Shown: in pieces, positions 29,626-38,321 of the stretch
Layout: the number at the start of each line of letters is the position of its first letter
Position numbering within the stretch: position 1 is the first letter of the stretch
Origin: Barrientosiimonas humi
Lineage (GTDB): Bacteria; Actinomycetota; Actinomycetes; Actinomycetales; Dermatophilaceae
Length of the DNA: 64,000 bases
Assembly (NCBI RefSeq): GCF_006716095.1
Contig: NZ_VFOK01000002.1
Coordinates: 186,001-250,000 of the forward strand
Direction of reading: 5' to 3'
Notes under the pieces: generated by a model
The model's database searches: none
What the model was told of the DNA's origin: nothing
The model's input: the letters and a program-made list of their open reading frames with translations, nothing else
Translations under genes and position numbers: made by a program

Positions 29626-30819
29626 ATGACACGGGATGTGCTGGCGACGGCGCTGGTCGTCGTCGCGGTCGCGCTGAGCGTGGTGCTGGTGCTGGTCCAG
29701 CGTCGGCGGGAGCGCGGCTCCGAACGGTTCGTGGGAGTGGCGCCCGGGGTGCTGCTGCCCGGCCCGCAGCGCGAGCAGCTGGACCGCGAGCGTGGCCCGG
29801 GGGCCGACGAGGACGTGCGCACGGCGCCGGTGCGCGAGCACCCGCCGGAGCGCACCCGGCCGGGCGACGTCGGTCTGCTGCTGTCGGGGTCGGTGCGCTA
29901 TCGCGACCTGGCCGCGACCGTGGTCGACCTGGTCGTCCGGGGTCTGCTCGTGGTCGAGCCGTCGGGTCGCTCCGGGCGCCCGGTGCTGCGCCCCGGCGCA
30001 CCCGGTCCGGAGGCCGACGGCACCCGCTCGCACACCGCGCCCGAGCGCGCCCTCGTGCAGGCGGTGGCCCGACGGCAGGCCGGCGTGCCCGTCACGCAGC
30101 TGCGCGCCGAGCTCGGACCGGAGCTGCAGGGCCTCGCCAAGGGCGTCGTGCAGCGCGCCTGGTGGCGCAAGCTGTACGTCCGTGGCAGCCGTGCGCCGTG
30201 GTGGGTGCTGCTCCCCGGGCCGGTGCTCGCGCTGGCCGCGGCGTGGCTGAACACCTGGGCGCTGCTCATCGCGGTCGTCCTGGCGCTGGTGCTGCCGCGC
30301 CTTGGCTCCACCGGCCCGCACCGCTCGGCCGAGGGCACGGCGCTCGCGGTGCAGACGGTGGGTTATCGGCAGTTCCTTGCCGGAGACGCTCGCGGTGGCG
30401 ACTCGGATCCCGTTGCGGCGCAGACGATCCCGTGGCTCGTCACGTTCGGGCTGGAGGGCGAGAGCGCTGCGGTGCGGCAGGCGTACGGCGGGGTGGTGGC
30501 GCAGATCTGCGCGGCGCTCGACGACGCCCGGCCGCCGGCCGGCGGCAAGCCGGCCGAGCCCACCACCGCGGCGCTGGACCCCGCGCCGATGAACGTGAGC
30601 CTGCTGGCCGGGGCGGTGTCGGTCGCGGCGCTCACCGGTCTCGACCGGCCCGTGGCCGACGTGCCGAACGTCGACGACGCGTTCGGGGCCACGGGCGGCA
30701 CGCTCGCCGACTCGCTCAGCGGCATCTCGACCGACGCCGGGGCGTCCGGCGGGTGGGGCGACGGTGCTGGGAGCGGCAGCGACGGCGGAGGCAGCGGTGG
30801 GGGAGACTCCGGTCCGTGA
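29626..30819 (+). CDS. DUF2207-like membrane protein
   Basis: 397 residues. An N-terminal membrane helix is followed by a soluble segment with G-D-V-G-L-L-L-S-G-S-V-R-Y-R-D-L-A-A-T-V-V-D-L-V-V-R-G split by normal variation, the C-terminal-type motif of DUF2207 membrane proteins. Two further helices lie near residues 190-225, then I-P-W-L-V-T-F-G-L-E and a Gly/Ser-rich tail. ATG 29626 has a strong GGAGGGGAGGG site. Function unknown. The next gene is a shorter paralogue and overlaps by four bases. Confidence 0.7.
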   Translation: MTRDVLATALVVVAVALSVVLVLVQRRRERGSERFVGVAPGVLLPGPQREQLDRERGPGADEDVRTAPVREHPPERTRPGDVGLLLSGSVRYRDLAATVVDLVVRGLLVVEPSGRSGRPVLRPGAPGPEADGTRSHTAPERALVQAVARRQAGVPVTQLRAELGPELQGLAKGVVQRAWWRKLYVRGSRAPWWVLLPGPVLALAAAWLNTWALLIAVVLALVLPRLGSTGPHRSAEGTALAVQTVGYRQFLAGDARGGDSDPVAAQTIPWLVTFGLEGESAAVRQAYGGVVAQICAALDDARPPAGGKPAEPTTAALDPAPMNVSLLAGAVSVAALTGLDRPVADVPNVDDAFGATGGTLADSLSGISTDAGASGGWGDGAGSGSDGGGSGGGDSGP

Positions 30820-31613
30820 ACCGAGGTTTCCTGACCGCCGAGCTGCTGGTGCCGCTCGCGCTGCTGACCACGGCGGTGCTGGTGCTGCTGCAGCGGTTCC
30901 TCACCCGCCCGGCGCCGTCGGTCGACACCGGCGTCGAGGTGCGGCCGCAGCCGCCGGAGGACGTGCGACCGGTCGACGTCGGGGTGCTGCTGACCGGCCG
31001 GGTGCAGGACCGTGACGTCGCCGCCGTCGTCGTGGACCTGCTGGTGCGCGGCGCGCTGCGGGTCGAGGACCGCGCCGACGGGCCGGTGCTGCTCGCGGGC
31101 GACACGCAGGCTCCGGGGCTGACGGTCGGCGAGCACGTGCTGGCGCTCGACGTGCAGCAGCGTCCTGCCGGCGTGCCGATGGCCGACGTCGAGACCGAGC
31201 TCGCGACGTACGTGCAGCGGCTCGGTGCCGAGGTGGTCGACCGGGCGCGGGTGCGGGGGTGGTTCGCGCCGGCGAGCCCGTGCCCGCCGTGGGTGTGGCT
31301 GCCCGGGCAGGTGCTCGCCGCCGGGGTGCTGTTCTCCGGGTCGTTCCTGCTCGCGGTGATCACCGGGTGGGGCGTCGTCGCCGGCGCCCGCCGGTTCGGG
31401 GCCAGCCCGTTCCGCCGGACGGGGCGGGGCGAGCAGGCGGCCGCGCAGCTGAACGCCTTCCGCCGCTTCCTCGAGACCGAGCGCCGGACCAACCCCGGCG
31501 GCACCGCGCGGCACCTGCCGTGGCTGGTCGCCCTCGGGCTCGAGGACGACTGGGGCTCCTGGACGTTCGGCACGAGCGGGCTGCCCGACGTGCAGAGCGT
31601 GCTGAGCCGCTGA
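30816..31613 (+). CDS. DUF2207-like membrane protein, shorter paralogue
   Basis: 265 residues. GTG 30816 overlaps the preceding stop as GTGA. The same order of parts as the upstream protein is seen: N-terminal helix, D-V-G-V-L-L-T-G-R-V-Q-D-R-D-V-A-A-V-V-V-D-L, a second hydrophobic region near 160-190 and L-P-W-L-V-A-L-G-L-E. It lacks the Gly/Ser tail. The pair looks like a tandem duplication working together at the membrane. Confidence 0.7.
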   Translation: MNRGFLTAELLVPLALLTTAVLVLLQRFLTRPAPSVDTGVEVRPQPPEDVRPVDVGVLLTGRVQDRDVAAVVVDLLVRGALRVEDRADGPVLLAGDTQAPGLTVGEHVLALDVQQRPAGVPMADVETELATYVQRLGAEVVDRARVRGWFAPASPCPPWVWLPGQVLAAGVLFSGSFLLAVITGWGVVAGARRFGASPFRRTGRGEQAAAQLNAFRRFLETERRTNPGGTARHLPWLVALGLEDDWGSWTFGTSGLPDVQSVLSR

Positions 31614-31652
31614 GGCGGTGGGGCTCAGCGCGCGGGTGGTGCGGACGGCTCC

Positions 31653-32387
31653 TCAGCGCGTGGCGGGGGTGGCCGGGCCGGTCGGCACCGCGGTGACCAG
31701 CCGGTTCTGCTCGTAGTGGCGGGTCACCGGGTCGAACCGGCCGCTGCAGGTGATCAGCAGCAGCCGCGCGGGCACCCGCTGGTCGAACGCCGCGCTGCCC
31801 GGCAGCCTGGTCTTGGGGAGGTCGCGCACGTCGCTGATGCGGAACTGCTGCTGAGATCCGTTGCCGGACAACGTGACTCGGTCACCGACGCGCGCGGTCA
31901 GCAGGCGCGCGAACAGCTCGCGCCCGCCCTCGACCGTGTCGACGTGGCCGACCAGCACGACCGTCCCGTACGCCGCGCCCGCCCGCGCACCGCCCGACCA
32001 CCAGCCGACCTGGCCGGTGCCGGGCACGCGCAGCGCACCCTGCGCGTCGGTCGCGACCGGGCGCACGGGCGTGCCGGCGGCGTCACCGGCGAGCCGGATC
32101 TCGTTGGGGTCGAACGTGATTCGTTGGCTAGCGGCGGTGCGCGCGGCGCGGGCGGGATCCCCGGTGCCGCTCGCGCTCGGCCGCGGTGATCCCGCTCGGG
32201 AGGCCGGTGCGGCCTCCGGCAGGCTCAGGGCGCCGCTCGGGACGGCCGGGCTCAGCGTGGCGACGGCGCTCGCCGGGGCCGGCGAGGGCGTACGGCGGGA
32301 GGGCGGGGGTTCGCCGCCGCAGCCGGCGAGGACGGCGGCCAGCGACCAGCCCAGCGCCAGGGCGAGGGGAGTCCGGCCGCGCGGCAC
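31653..32387 (-). CDS. Class F sortase with lipoprotein signal
   Basis: 244 residues from GTG 32387, three bases after the preceding stop. The leader ends in L-A-G-C, so the enzyme should be a lipoprotein rather than a single-pass membrane protein. The sortase core shows H in V-G-H-V-D-T, Cys in L-I-T-C-S-G and Arg in E-Q-N-R-L-V-T-A, the catalytic triad. Class F sortases act on surface proteins of actinobacteria. The DUF4397 protein just upstream is the natural candidate substrate, though it has no clear LPXTG. Confidence 0.85.
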   Translation of the reverse strand: MPRGRTPLALALGWSLAAVLAGCGGEPPPSRRTPSPAPASAVATLSPAVPSGALSLPEAAPASRAGSPRPSASGTGDPARAARTAASQRITFDPNEIRLAGDAAGTPVRPVATDAQGALRVPGTGQVGWWSGGARAGAAYGTVVLVGHVDTVEGGRELFARLLTARVGDRVTLSGNGSQQQFRISDVRDLPKTRLPGSAAFDQRVPARLLLITCSGRFDPVTRHYEQNRLVTAVPTGPATPATR

Positions 32388-32390
32388 GGC

Positions 32391-33263
32391 TCAGCTGTGC
32401 GCGGCGCTGCGGCCGGTGCGCACGCGTCGCGCGCCCACGAGCAGCAGCAGCCCGGCGCCCAGCGCGAGCGGTGCGGCTCCCGTGCCGTCGCGCCGGCTCT
32501 GGGCCGAGGTCGGGACGGTGGCCGAGAGCCCGGCCGAGCCGGCGTCGACCCGGCGCGGCGGGGTGCCGCCCGTGCCGCGCAGCGGCAGCTCGTGCACGAC
32601 GGCGTCCATGGTGCCGGCCGAGGCGACGCCGATGGCGAACACCCGCGTCAGGGTGCCCGCCTTGACCGGCAGGTCGACCGGGCCGAGCACCGAGGGGCCG
32701 GAGGTGGCCGTCGGCACGATCTCGACCGGATAGGTCGCGGCCGGGACGGTCAGCGACAGCTCCTCGCCGTTGGCGACGTTGGCGAACAGCACCTTGTCGC
32801 GCACCCGGATGTCGGCGGGCCCGACGGCCGCGGTGTGGGCGACGGTGAGCCGCGCGCTGTCCGCGGGCACGGGGGACAGGTCGTTGACGTACGTCGTCAG
32901 CGCTGGCCGCGCACCCGCGTCGGCCGTGCGGTGCACGACGGCGTCGGTGCTGGAGCCGGCGGCGACGTCGATCGTGGCGGTGACGTCGGAGGCGGTGCCG
33001 GGCGCGTCGGCGACGACCGTGTGCTTGCCGGGGGTGAGGCGCAGCGGGCCGACCACCGACTTCGCGGCCGCCGAGGCGCTCACGACGCGGCCGTCGACGC
33101 GCAGGGTCATCGTGCTGCCCGCGACGCCCTGGACGAGGTAGACGGTCGCCGGCGCGGTGGCAGCCGGCGCAGGGGCGGCCTGCGCGGTGCCGGCGAGCGA
33201 GCCGCCGAGGGCGAGCGTGACGGCCGCGGCGGCCAGCGCCGACGAGCGGGGGAGTGTGCGCAT
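32391..33263 (-). CDS. Secreted DUF4397 protein with C-terminal anchor
   Basis: 290 residues. A signal peptide ends near A-Q-A-A-P. Two DUF4397 beta domains follow (V-Y-L-V-Q-G-V-A-G-S-T-M-T-L-R-V-D-G and the A-D-I-R-V-R-D-K-V-L-F-A-N-V repeat). The C-terminus is a membrane helix (L-A-L-G-A-G-L-L-L-L-V) with a basic tail, so it is cell-surface anchored. ATG 33263 has AGGAGAGG eight bases upstream. It is paired with the sortase gene downstream. Confidence 0.8.
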   Translation of the reverse strand: MRTLPRSSALAAAAVTLALGGSLAGTAQAAPAPAATAPATVYLVQGVAGSTMTLRVDGRVVSASAAAKSVVGPLRLTPGKHTVVADAPGTASDVTATIDVAAGSSTDAVVHRTADAGARPALTTYVNDLSPVPADSARLTVAHTAAVGPADIRVRDKVLFANVANGEELSLTVPAATYPVEIVPTATSGPSVLGPVDLPVKAGTLTRVFAIGVASAGTMDAVVHELPLRGTGGTPPRRVDAGSAGLSATVPTSAQSRRDGTGAAPLALGAGLLLLVGARRVRTGRSAAHS

Positions 33264-33372
33264 GGTCGTTGCCTCTCCTGGTGCCGGCGACATCGGCCGG
33301 AACTGTGGCGCACGCTACAAGAACACTGTTCACTGTTCGCAGCGTTTGCTTGAAATCTGGAGGACGAGGGGC

Positions 33373-34212
33373 ATGGACGAGGCGGTGCTGCGGCGGTGGG
33401 TCGGCCTCGTCGTGGCCCTGCTGTGCTTCGTCGCCGCCGTGGCGGCCGTGCGCTCCGGGTCGGCGGCCGAGGGCGTTGCTGCGACCGAATCTGCAACGAC
33501 GGCAGGGCCGTTCGCCGCATCGACCCCGCCCCCTGCGGCCCCCGACCCGGCCGTCGAGAGTCCGGTGCCGACGGTCGCCGGCAGCCGGTCGGCGCCGCAG
33601 CCGTCGTCGGGCTCGTCCGCTCCGTCCTCCTCCGCCAGCCCGGCCGGCGCCCGGACCGCCGGGGTCGGGCTGACCCGCACCGGTACGGTCCTGCGCGCCA
33701 GCCCGACGTCCAGCGGTGACCTCGAGGTGGTCGAGCGGGTGCGCTTCGCCGCACCCGTGACCAGCGTGCGGCTCGAGCTGCGCGCCAGCCCGGCGCCCGC
33801 GCTCGCCGGCGTGCGCCCGCAGGTGCGCGACCTGCAGATCCAGGCCGGGGCCACCCCCGTCGTCGCGCCGGCGGAGGGTCCGGCCGAAGCCCCCGTCGTC
33901 GTACGACTTCCGGCCACCGACGAGCTGACCCTGCGCTACCGGCTCGGCTCGACCGCGGTGCGCAGCAACCCCGCCCCCGTCGGACGGGTGCTGCTCGCGG
34001 TGGCACCGATCGTCGCGCCGTCGGCGACGTCCGGACCGGTCGTGCTCGACGTCTTCGGCTCCGGGGTGCGCAACCTGGTCTGCCCGGCCCTGCCGCAGCG
34101 GGAGCAGACCTGCGGTGCGCGGCGCGGCGCCGCGTGGACGGCCGGTCCGGTGCCCGCCCGCGACGCGACGTTCGTCGCCCAGGTCGACCTGCCCGACCCC
34201 GGTGCCCCGTGA
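33373..34212 (+). CDS. Membrane-anchored extracytoplasmic protein of unknown function
   Basis: 279 residues. Residues 8-27 form a membrane helix, residues 30-100 a Pro/Ser/Ala linker, and 100-279 a beta-rich domain with one cysteine pair (L-V-C-P...E-Q-T-C-G). I do not recognise the domain. GTG of the CopD-like gene overlaps its stop as GTGA, so the two probably act together at the membrane, possibly as a CopC-like partner, but none of the CopC copper ligands is visible. Confidence 0.65.
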   Translation: MDEAVLRRWVGLVVALLCFVAAVAAVRSGSAAEGVAATESATTAGPFAASTPPPAAPDPAVESPVPTVAGSRSAPQPSSGSSAPSSSASPAGARTAGVGLTRTGTVLRASPTSSGDLEVVERVRFAAPVTSVRLELRASPAPALAGVRPQVRDLQIQAGATPVVAPAEGPAEAPVVVRLPATDELTLRYRLGSTAVRSNPAPVGRVLLAVAPIVAPSATSGPVVLDVFGSGVRNLVCPALPQREQTCGARRGAAWTAGPVPARDATFVAQVDLPDPGAP

Positions 34213-35096
34213 TCGCGCTGGTGACGCTCGCCGAGGCGGAGCCCGGCCTGCAGACCGTGCTGCTCGGGACGGCCCGGGTCGCGAGCTACCTCGGGCTCGT
34301 GCTGCTGGTGGGCACCAGCTTCTTCATGACGTGGCTGTGGCCGGAGGGCCGCACGGTGCGCACGTTCAGCCGGCTGCTCGTGGCCGGCGCCGTGCTCACC
34401 GTCACCGCCTCGCTGGCCGTGCCGCTGCTCGCGCACGGGCTGGCCTGGGGCAGCTTCGGCGGGCGCGAGGGCGCGTGCGCGCTGGCGCGGATCGGGCTGG
34501 TCGCGCTGGCCGGGGCGTTCGGCAGCGACGTGGTGCGCTCGGCCCGCTCCTGGCGCGTCCCGATCTCGCTGTGGCAGCTGGCGCTGGTGCAGACGTACGT
34601 CCTCGCGTCCAACGCGGTCGGCGGTCCCTGGGAGATCGTGAAGGTCGTGGCGACCACCGGCCACCTCGTCGCGACGGCGGCCTGGCTGGGCGGGCTGGTG
34701 ACGCTGGCGTCGGTGCTGGTCCCGAGCACCGACCTGAAGCCGCTGCACTCGGTGCTGCCGCGCTTCTCCCTGGTCGCGATCGCGAGCGTCGCGACCCTGT
34801 TCGTCAGCGGCACCCTGCACGCGCTCGCGATCGCCGGCGGGGTGCGCCCGCTGCTGCGCACCGACTACGGCGTCGCGCTCGGCCTCAAGGTGCTCGTCGT
34901 CGTGCTCATGCTGCTGCTCGGCGACCGGGGCCGGCGCTACGCCGAGCAGGTGGGCCGGCGCAAGCTCGCCGAGATCGACGACAGCGCCCCGCCGGAGAGC
35001 GTGCAGGCGTTCGCGGTGGCGATCGGTGCCGAGCTCGCGCTCGGGCTCGGTGTGCTCGCGGCCACGGCGGCCCTGGTGCACGTCGCGCCGACCTAG
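34209..35096 (+). CDS. CopD-like membrane protein
   Basis: 295 residues with about eight membrane helices and the CopD domain pattern (G-H-L-V-A-T-A-A-W-L-G-G-L, R-F-S-L-V-A-I-A-S-V-A-T-L-F-V-S-G, D-Y-G-V-A-L-G-L-K-V). CopD proteins are linked to copper uptake or resistance. Histidines in the A-T-T-G-H-L and F-V-S-G-T-L-H-A segments could bind metal. GTG 34209 is translationally coupled to the preceding gene. Confidence 0.8.
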   Translation: MIALVTLAEAEPGLQTVLLGTARVASYLGLVLLVGTSFFMTWLWPEGRTVRTFSRLLVAGAVLTVTASLAVPLLAHGLAWGSFGGREGACALARIGLVALAGAFGSDVVRSARSWRVPISLWQLALVQTYVLASNAVGGPWEIVKVVATTGHLVATAAWLGGLVTLASVLVPSTDLKPLHSVLPRFSLVAIASVATLFVSGTLHALAIAGGVRPLLRTDYGVALGLKVLVVVLMLLLGDRGRRYAEQVGRRKLAEIDDSAPPESVQAFAVAIGAELALGLGVLAATAALVHVAPT

Positions 35097-35104
35097 CCGC
35101 CGGA

Positions 35105-35110
35105 TAACCT
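35105..35110 (+). promoter_or_regulatory. -10 box, leaderless start of ABC transporter
   Basis: TAACCT is followed by six bases and then ATG 35117. Confidence 0.55.
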
Positions 35111-35116
35111 CCTCCA

Positions 35117-36574
35117 ATGCGAACGATCAGTGCGCGTGCCGTGTCGGCGCTCGCCGCCCTGCTGGTCGCGGCCGCGTCGCTGCTCGGGCTCGCGGTGCCG
35201 GCGTCCGCCGCGCAGGGCGAGCCGGCGGCCGCACCCGGCGCGCTGCCGCAGGTGCTGCGGGTCGGCACCGAGGGCGTCTACCCACCCTTCAGCTACGCCG
35301 GCCCCGACGGCCTCACCGGGTTCGACGTCGAGTACATGCGCGCCCTCGGCAACAAGCTCGGCGTGCAGGTGCAGTTCGTCCAGGTGCCGTGGGACGGCAT
35401 GTTCGCCGCGCTCAGCGCCGGCCGCATCGACGTGGTGGCCAACCAGGTGACCCGCAACCCCGAGCGAGCGGCGCTGTACGACCTGAGCCAGCCGTACGTC
35501 GAGAGCACGGGCGTCGTGGTGGTCGCCGACGACAACACGACGATCAAGGGCCTGGGCGACATCCGCGGCAAGCGCGCCGGCGAGAACCTCACGAGCAACT
35601 GGGCGGACGTCGCGCGCAGCAACGGCGCGCAGGTGGTCGGCGTCGACAGCATGGACCTCGCGATCCAGAACCTGCGCCAGGGCAGCGTCGACGTGGTGGT
35701 CAACGACAAGCTCGCGGTGCGCAACTTCCTTGCGAGCCAGACGAATCCGGGCGTGAAGATCGTCGCCGAGACCAACGACCGGTCGCAGTCGGTGCTGGCC
35801 GCGCGCAAGAACTCCGGATATCTCCCGCAGCTCGACCAGGGCATCGCGGCGCTGCGCGCGGACGGCACCCAGCAGCGGCTCTACGACAAGTACTTCACCC
35901 CCGAGAGCACGACCCCGAGCGACTGGCAGCTGATCAAGGACAACGCGTGGCCCATGCTGCGCGCGACGCTGCTCGTGACGATCCCGCTCACGGCCGTCGC
36001 GTTCGTCGTGGGCCTGGTGCTGGCGATGGGCGTCGCGATGGCACGCATGTCGACCAACCGGCTCGCCTCGGCGCCGGCCCGGCTGTTCATCTCGCTGATG
36101 CGCGGCATCCCGGTGCTGGTGCTGCTGTTCCTGATCTACTACGGCCTCCCGCAGTTCGGCATCGAGCTGCGGCCGTTCGTCGCGGCGGCGATCGGCCTGA
36201 GCCTGTACGTCGCCGGCTACGCCGCCGAGACGATCCGCGGCGCGATCCAGGCGGTCCCGCGCGGGCAGTGGGAGGCCGCGCAGACGATCGGCATGAACCA
36301 TTCCACCGCCCTGCGCCGGATCGTCGTGCCGCAGGCGGCGCGCACGGCGGTGCCGCCGCTGTCGAACACGCTCATCGGGCTGCTCAAGGACACCTCGCTC
36401 GCCGCGCCGATCCTGGTCGTCGAGCTGTTCCGTCAGGCGCAGGTCGCCGCGGCGCCCACCTTCCGCTTCGCCACGCTGTACGGCCTCGCCGCCCTCTACT
36501 ACTGGCTCGCCTGCGTGGCGCTGACCTTCCTCCAGTCCCGCGTGGAGTCGCGAGTGAGCAGGTTCGTCGCATGA
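35117..36574 (+). CDS. Amino-acid ABC transporter, fused binding protein and permease
   Basis: 485 residues. A signal peptide (about 1-32) precedes a family-3 solute-binding domain (V-G-T-E-G-V-Y-P-P-F-S-Y, G-F-D-V-E-Y-M, D-V-V-A-N-Q-V-T). From about residue 275 comes a HisM-type permease domain with three to five helices and the coupling motif E-A-A-Q-T-I-G-M. The two usually separate proteins are thus one chain, as in GlnP-type transporters, so the binding domain stays tethered outside. Likely substrates are glutamine, glutamate or other polar amino acids. Confidence 0.9.
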   Translation: MRTISARAVSALAALLVAAASLLGLAVPASAAQGEPAAAPGALPQVLRVGTEGVYPPFSYAGPDGLTGFDVEYMRALGNKLGVQVQFVQVPWDGMFAALSAGRIDVVANQVTRNPERAALYDLSQPYVESTGVVVVADDNTTIKGLGDIRGKRAGENLTSNWADVARSNGAQVVGVDSMDLAIQNLRQGSVDVVVNDKLAVRNFLASQTNPGVKIVAETNDRSQSVLAARKNSGYLPQLDQGIAALRADGTQQRLYDKYFTPESTTPSDWQLIKDNAWPMLRATLLVTIPLTAVAFVVGLVLAMGVAMARMSTNRLASAPARLFISLMRGIPVLVLLFLIYYGLPQFGIELRPFVAAAIGLSLYVAGYAAETIRGAIQAVPRGQWEAAQTIGMNHSTALRRIVVPQAARTAVPPLSNTLIGLLKDTSLAAPILVVELFRQAQVAAAPTFRFATLYGLAALYYWLACVALTFLQSRVESRVSRFVA

Positions 36575-37353
36575 GCCCGATCGTCAGCGCGCAGCACCTG
36601 CGCAAGAGCTTCGGCGACCACGAGGTCATCAAGGACATCTCGTTCGAGGTGGCCGAGGGCAGCGTGACGGCCATCCTGGGGCCGTCCGGCTCGGGCAAGA
36701 CCACGCTCCTGCGTTCGCTCAACGGGCTCGAGCTGCCCGACTCCGGCGTCGTCGAGATCGCTGACGCGAGAGTCGATTTCGCCGAGGTCACCCCCAACAA
36801 GCGGGGCCGCCTCCCGCGGGAGCAGCGGGCGGCGCTGGCGCGGCTGGGGGCGCAGAGCGGCTTCGTCTTCCAGGCCCACCACCTGTTCCCGCACAAGACC
36901 GCGGTGCAGAACGTCACCGAGGGGCCGATCGTCGTGCAGGGGATCGACCCGGCCGCGGCCGACGCCGCCGGTCGCGAGCTGCTCGACAAGGTCGGGCTCG
37001 CGGCGCACGCCGACAAGTTCCCCTTCCAGCTGTCCGGCGGTCAGCAGCAGCGGGTGGGCATCGCCCGGGCGCTCGCGCTGCAGCCGCGGGTGGTGCTGTT
37101 CGACGAGCCGACCTCGGCGCTCGACCCCGAGCTGGTGGGCGAGGTGCTGCGGGTGATCCGTGACCTCGCGACCGAGGGGTGGTCGATGGTGATCGTCACC
37201 CACGAGGTGCGCTTCGCCCAGCAGGTCGCCGACCACGTGCTGTTCATCGACGGCGGTCTGGTCGTGGAGGAGGGGCCGCCGTCGGAGGTCATCGCCGACC
37301 CCCGCAACCCGCGCACCCGGGAGTTCCTGCGGCGGATCCTCGACCCGATCTGA
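36571..37353 (+). CDS. Amino-acid ABC transporter ATP-binding protein
   Basis: 260 residues. Walker A G-P-S-G-S-G-K-T-T, Q-loop Q-A-H-H-L-F-P-H, signature L-S-G-G-Q-Q-Q-R, Walker B V-V-L-F-D-E-P-T-S-A-L-D-P and switch histidine in V-T-H-E-V are all present, as expected for the polar amino-acid (GlnQ/HisP) branch. The ATG overlaps the stop of the fused permease as ATGA. Together they make a complete importer. Confidence 0.95.
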   Translation: MSPIVSAQHLRKSFGDHEVIKDISFEVAEGSVTAILGPSGSGKTTLLRSLNGLELPDSGVVEIADARVDFAEVTPNKRGRLPREQRAALARLGAQSGFVFQAHHLFPHKTAVQNVTEGPIVVQGIDPAAADAAGRELLDKVGLAAHADKFPFQLSGGQQQRVGIARALALQPRVVLFDEPTSALDPELVGEVLRVIRDLATEGWSMVIVTHEVRFAQQVADHVLFIDGGLVVEEGPPSEVIADPRNPRTREFLRRILDPI

Positions 37354-37544
37354 GGCTGCGGCGATGCGGCTGCGGCGGGGTGCGGCTGCGGTGAGGTGCC
37401 GGGCCGAGCCCGGCGATGGCGTACGGGCTAGGCTCGCTCGCGATTCCGGCAGGGGGAACGCGGCATCCGCATGCTGCGTCGGAGTGACCAGCGCGACCGG
37501 TCCTGTGCCGGGGTCGCACCGTCACCAGCTCCGAAGGGATCCCG

Positions 37545-37877
37545 ATGAACCTCGCACGCCGCATGGGCGCCACCGCCCTCCTGCTCACCCTGCCCCTCGG
37601 CCTCACGGCCTGTGGCGGCGGCAAGCCGTCGAAGGAGGAGGTGCAGGCGGGTTACGCCAAGCTGCTGGAGTCCAACGGTGGCGGGCAGATCCCGCAGGCG
37701 CAGATCGACAGCATCGCCAAGTGCGTCACCGACAAGGCCTACGACAACGTCTCCGGCGACACCCTCGACAAGATCGCCAAGGGCGAGAACGCCCGCGCGG
37801 ACAACGACGACGTCAGCAAGCTCACCGGCTACGCCGGCCAGTGCAGCTCCGACGCCTTCAAGACGTCGGCGCCGTGA
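37545..37877 (+). CDS. Small lipoprotein of unknown function
   Basis: 110 residues. The signal peptide ends in the lipobox L-T-A-C (Cys 23). The mature part is short and charged, with two cysteines (A-K-C-V-T and G-Q-C-S-S) that could form a disulfide. ATG 37545 has a GAAGGGATC site. A candidate terminator lies at 37896. Confidence 0.7.
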   Translation: MNLARRMGATALLLTLPLGLTACGGGKPSKEEVQAGYAKLLESNGGGQIPQAQIDSIAKCVTDKAYDNVSGDTLDKIAKGENARADNDDVSKLTGYAGQCSSDAFKTSAP

Positions 37878-37895
37878 CGTCCTGACCCGGCCGCC

Positions 37896-37930
37896 GAGAC
37901 CCACCGCCCGCCCCGCGCGCGGTGGGTCTC
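37896..37930. terminator. Hairpin terminator after small lipoprotein gene
   Basis: 12-base perfect arms (37896-37907, 37919-37930) with an eleven-base loop. Confidence 0.65.
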
Positions 37931-37960
37931 GCGCGTTCGGCTGTCGTGGTAGAAGGGCGC

Positions 37961-38173
37961 ATGGACACGTCAACCGCAGACCAGCAGAAGCGCTACTCCC
38001 TCATGCAGGTCGGCGTCAGTGCCGTCATCGGTCTGATCGCGCTCGGCGCAGCCCTCGTCTCCCGTGACTCGCAGCTGCTGTTCTGGGTCATGGTGATCCT
38101 GGTCGTCGTGAGCCTCGTCGAGGTCGTCTGGCACGGCTGGAAGTACCTGCAGCTGCGTCGCGAGAGCGCGTGA
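37961..38173 (+). CDS. Small membrane protein of unknown function
   Basis: 70 residues with two predicted membrane helices (V-G-V-S-A-V-I-G-L-I-A-L-G and L-F-W-V-M-V-I-L-V-V-V-S-L) and a basic C-terminus. ATG 37961 follows AGAAGG by four bases. I do not recognise the family. Confidence 0.55.
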   Translation: MDTSTADQQKRYSLMQVGVSAVIGLIALGAALVSRDSQLLFWVMVILVVVSLVEVVWHGWKYLQLRRESA

Positions 38174-38183
38174 GGTGCGACCC

Positions 38184-38275
38184 CGACGTTGCTGACACAC
38201 CCGTGCGTTGTTGACACGAACCCCTGCTGCAGCAGCCGGTTCTGTCAGTTCCGTACGTCTGTGTCAGGAACGTCG
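38184..38275. repeat. 92-base imperfect hairpin
   Basis: Outer arms CGACGTTGCTGACACA (38184-38199) and its complement (38260-38275) match at 15 of 16 positions. Inner segments also pair, and the tip is the palindrome TGCTGCAGCA. It lies in a 350-base gap without genes and may be a terminator or a small repeat element. Confidence 0.6.
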
Positions 38276-38321
38276 ACGCGGCGCTGGCGTCGCAGGGTTG
38301 AGGCCACGCCGCCCGGGCTGC

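Noticed and set aside
33321-33331. GAACACTGTTC as a LexA site upstream of the gene at 33373
   Set aside because: The gap between half-sites is three bases instead of the four in the actinobacterial SOS box, and the flanking bases do not match.
37354-37396. GC-rich GCGGCTGCGG repeats after the ABC ATPase gene as a regulatory element
   Set aside because: Only two or three imperfect copies exist, with no symmetry or position relative to a promoter that would support a function.
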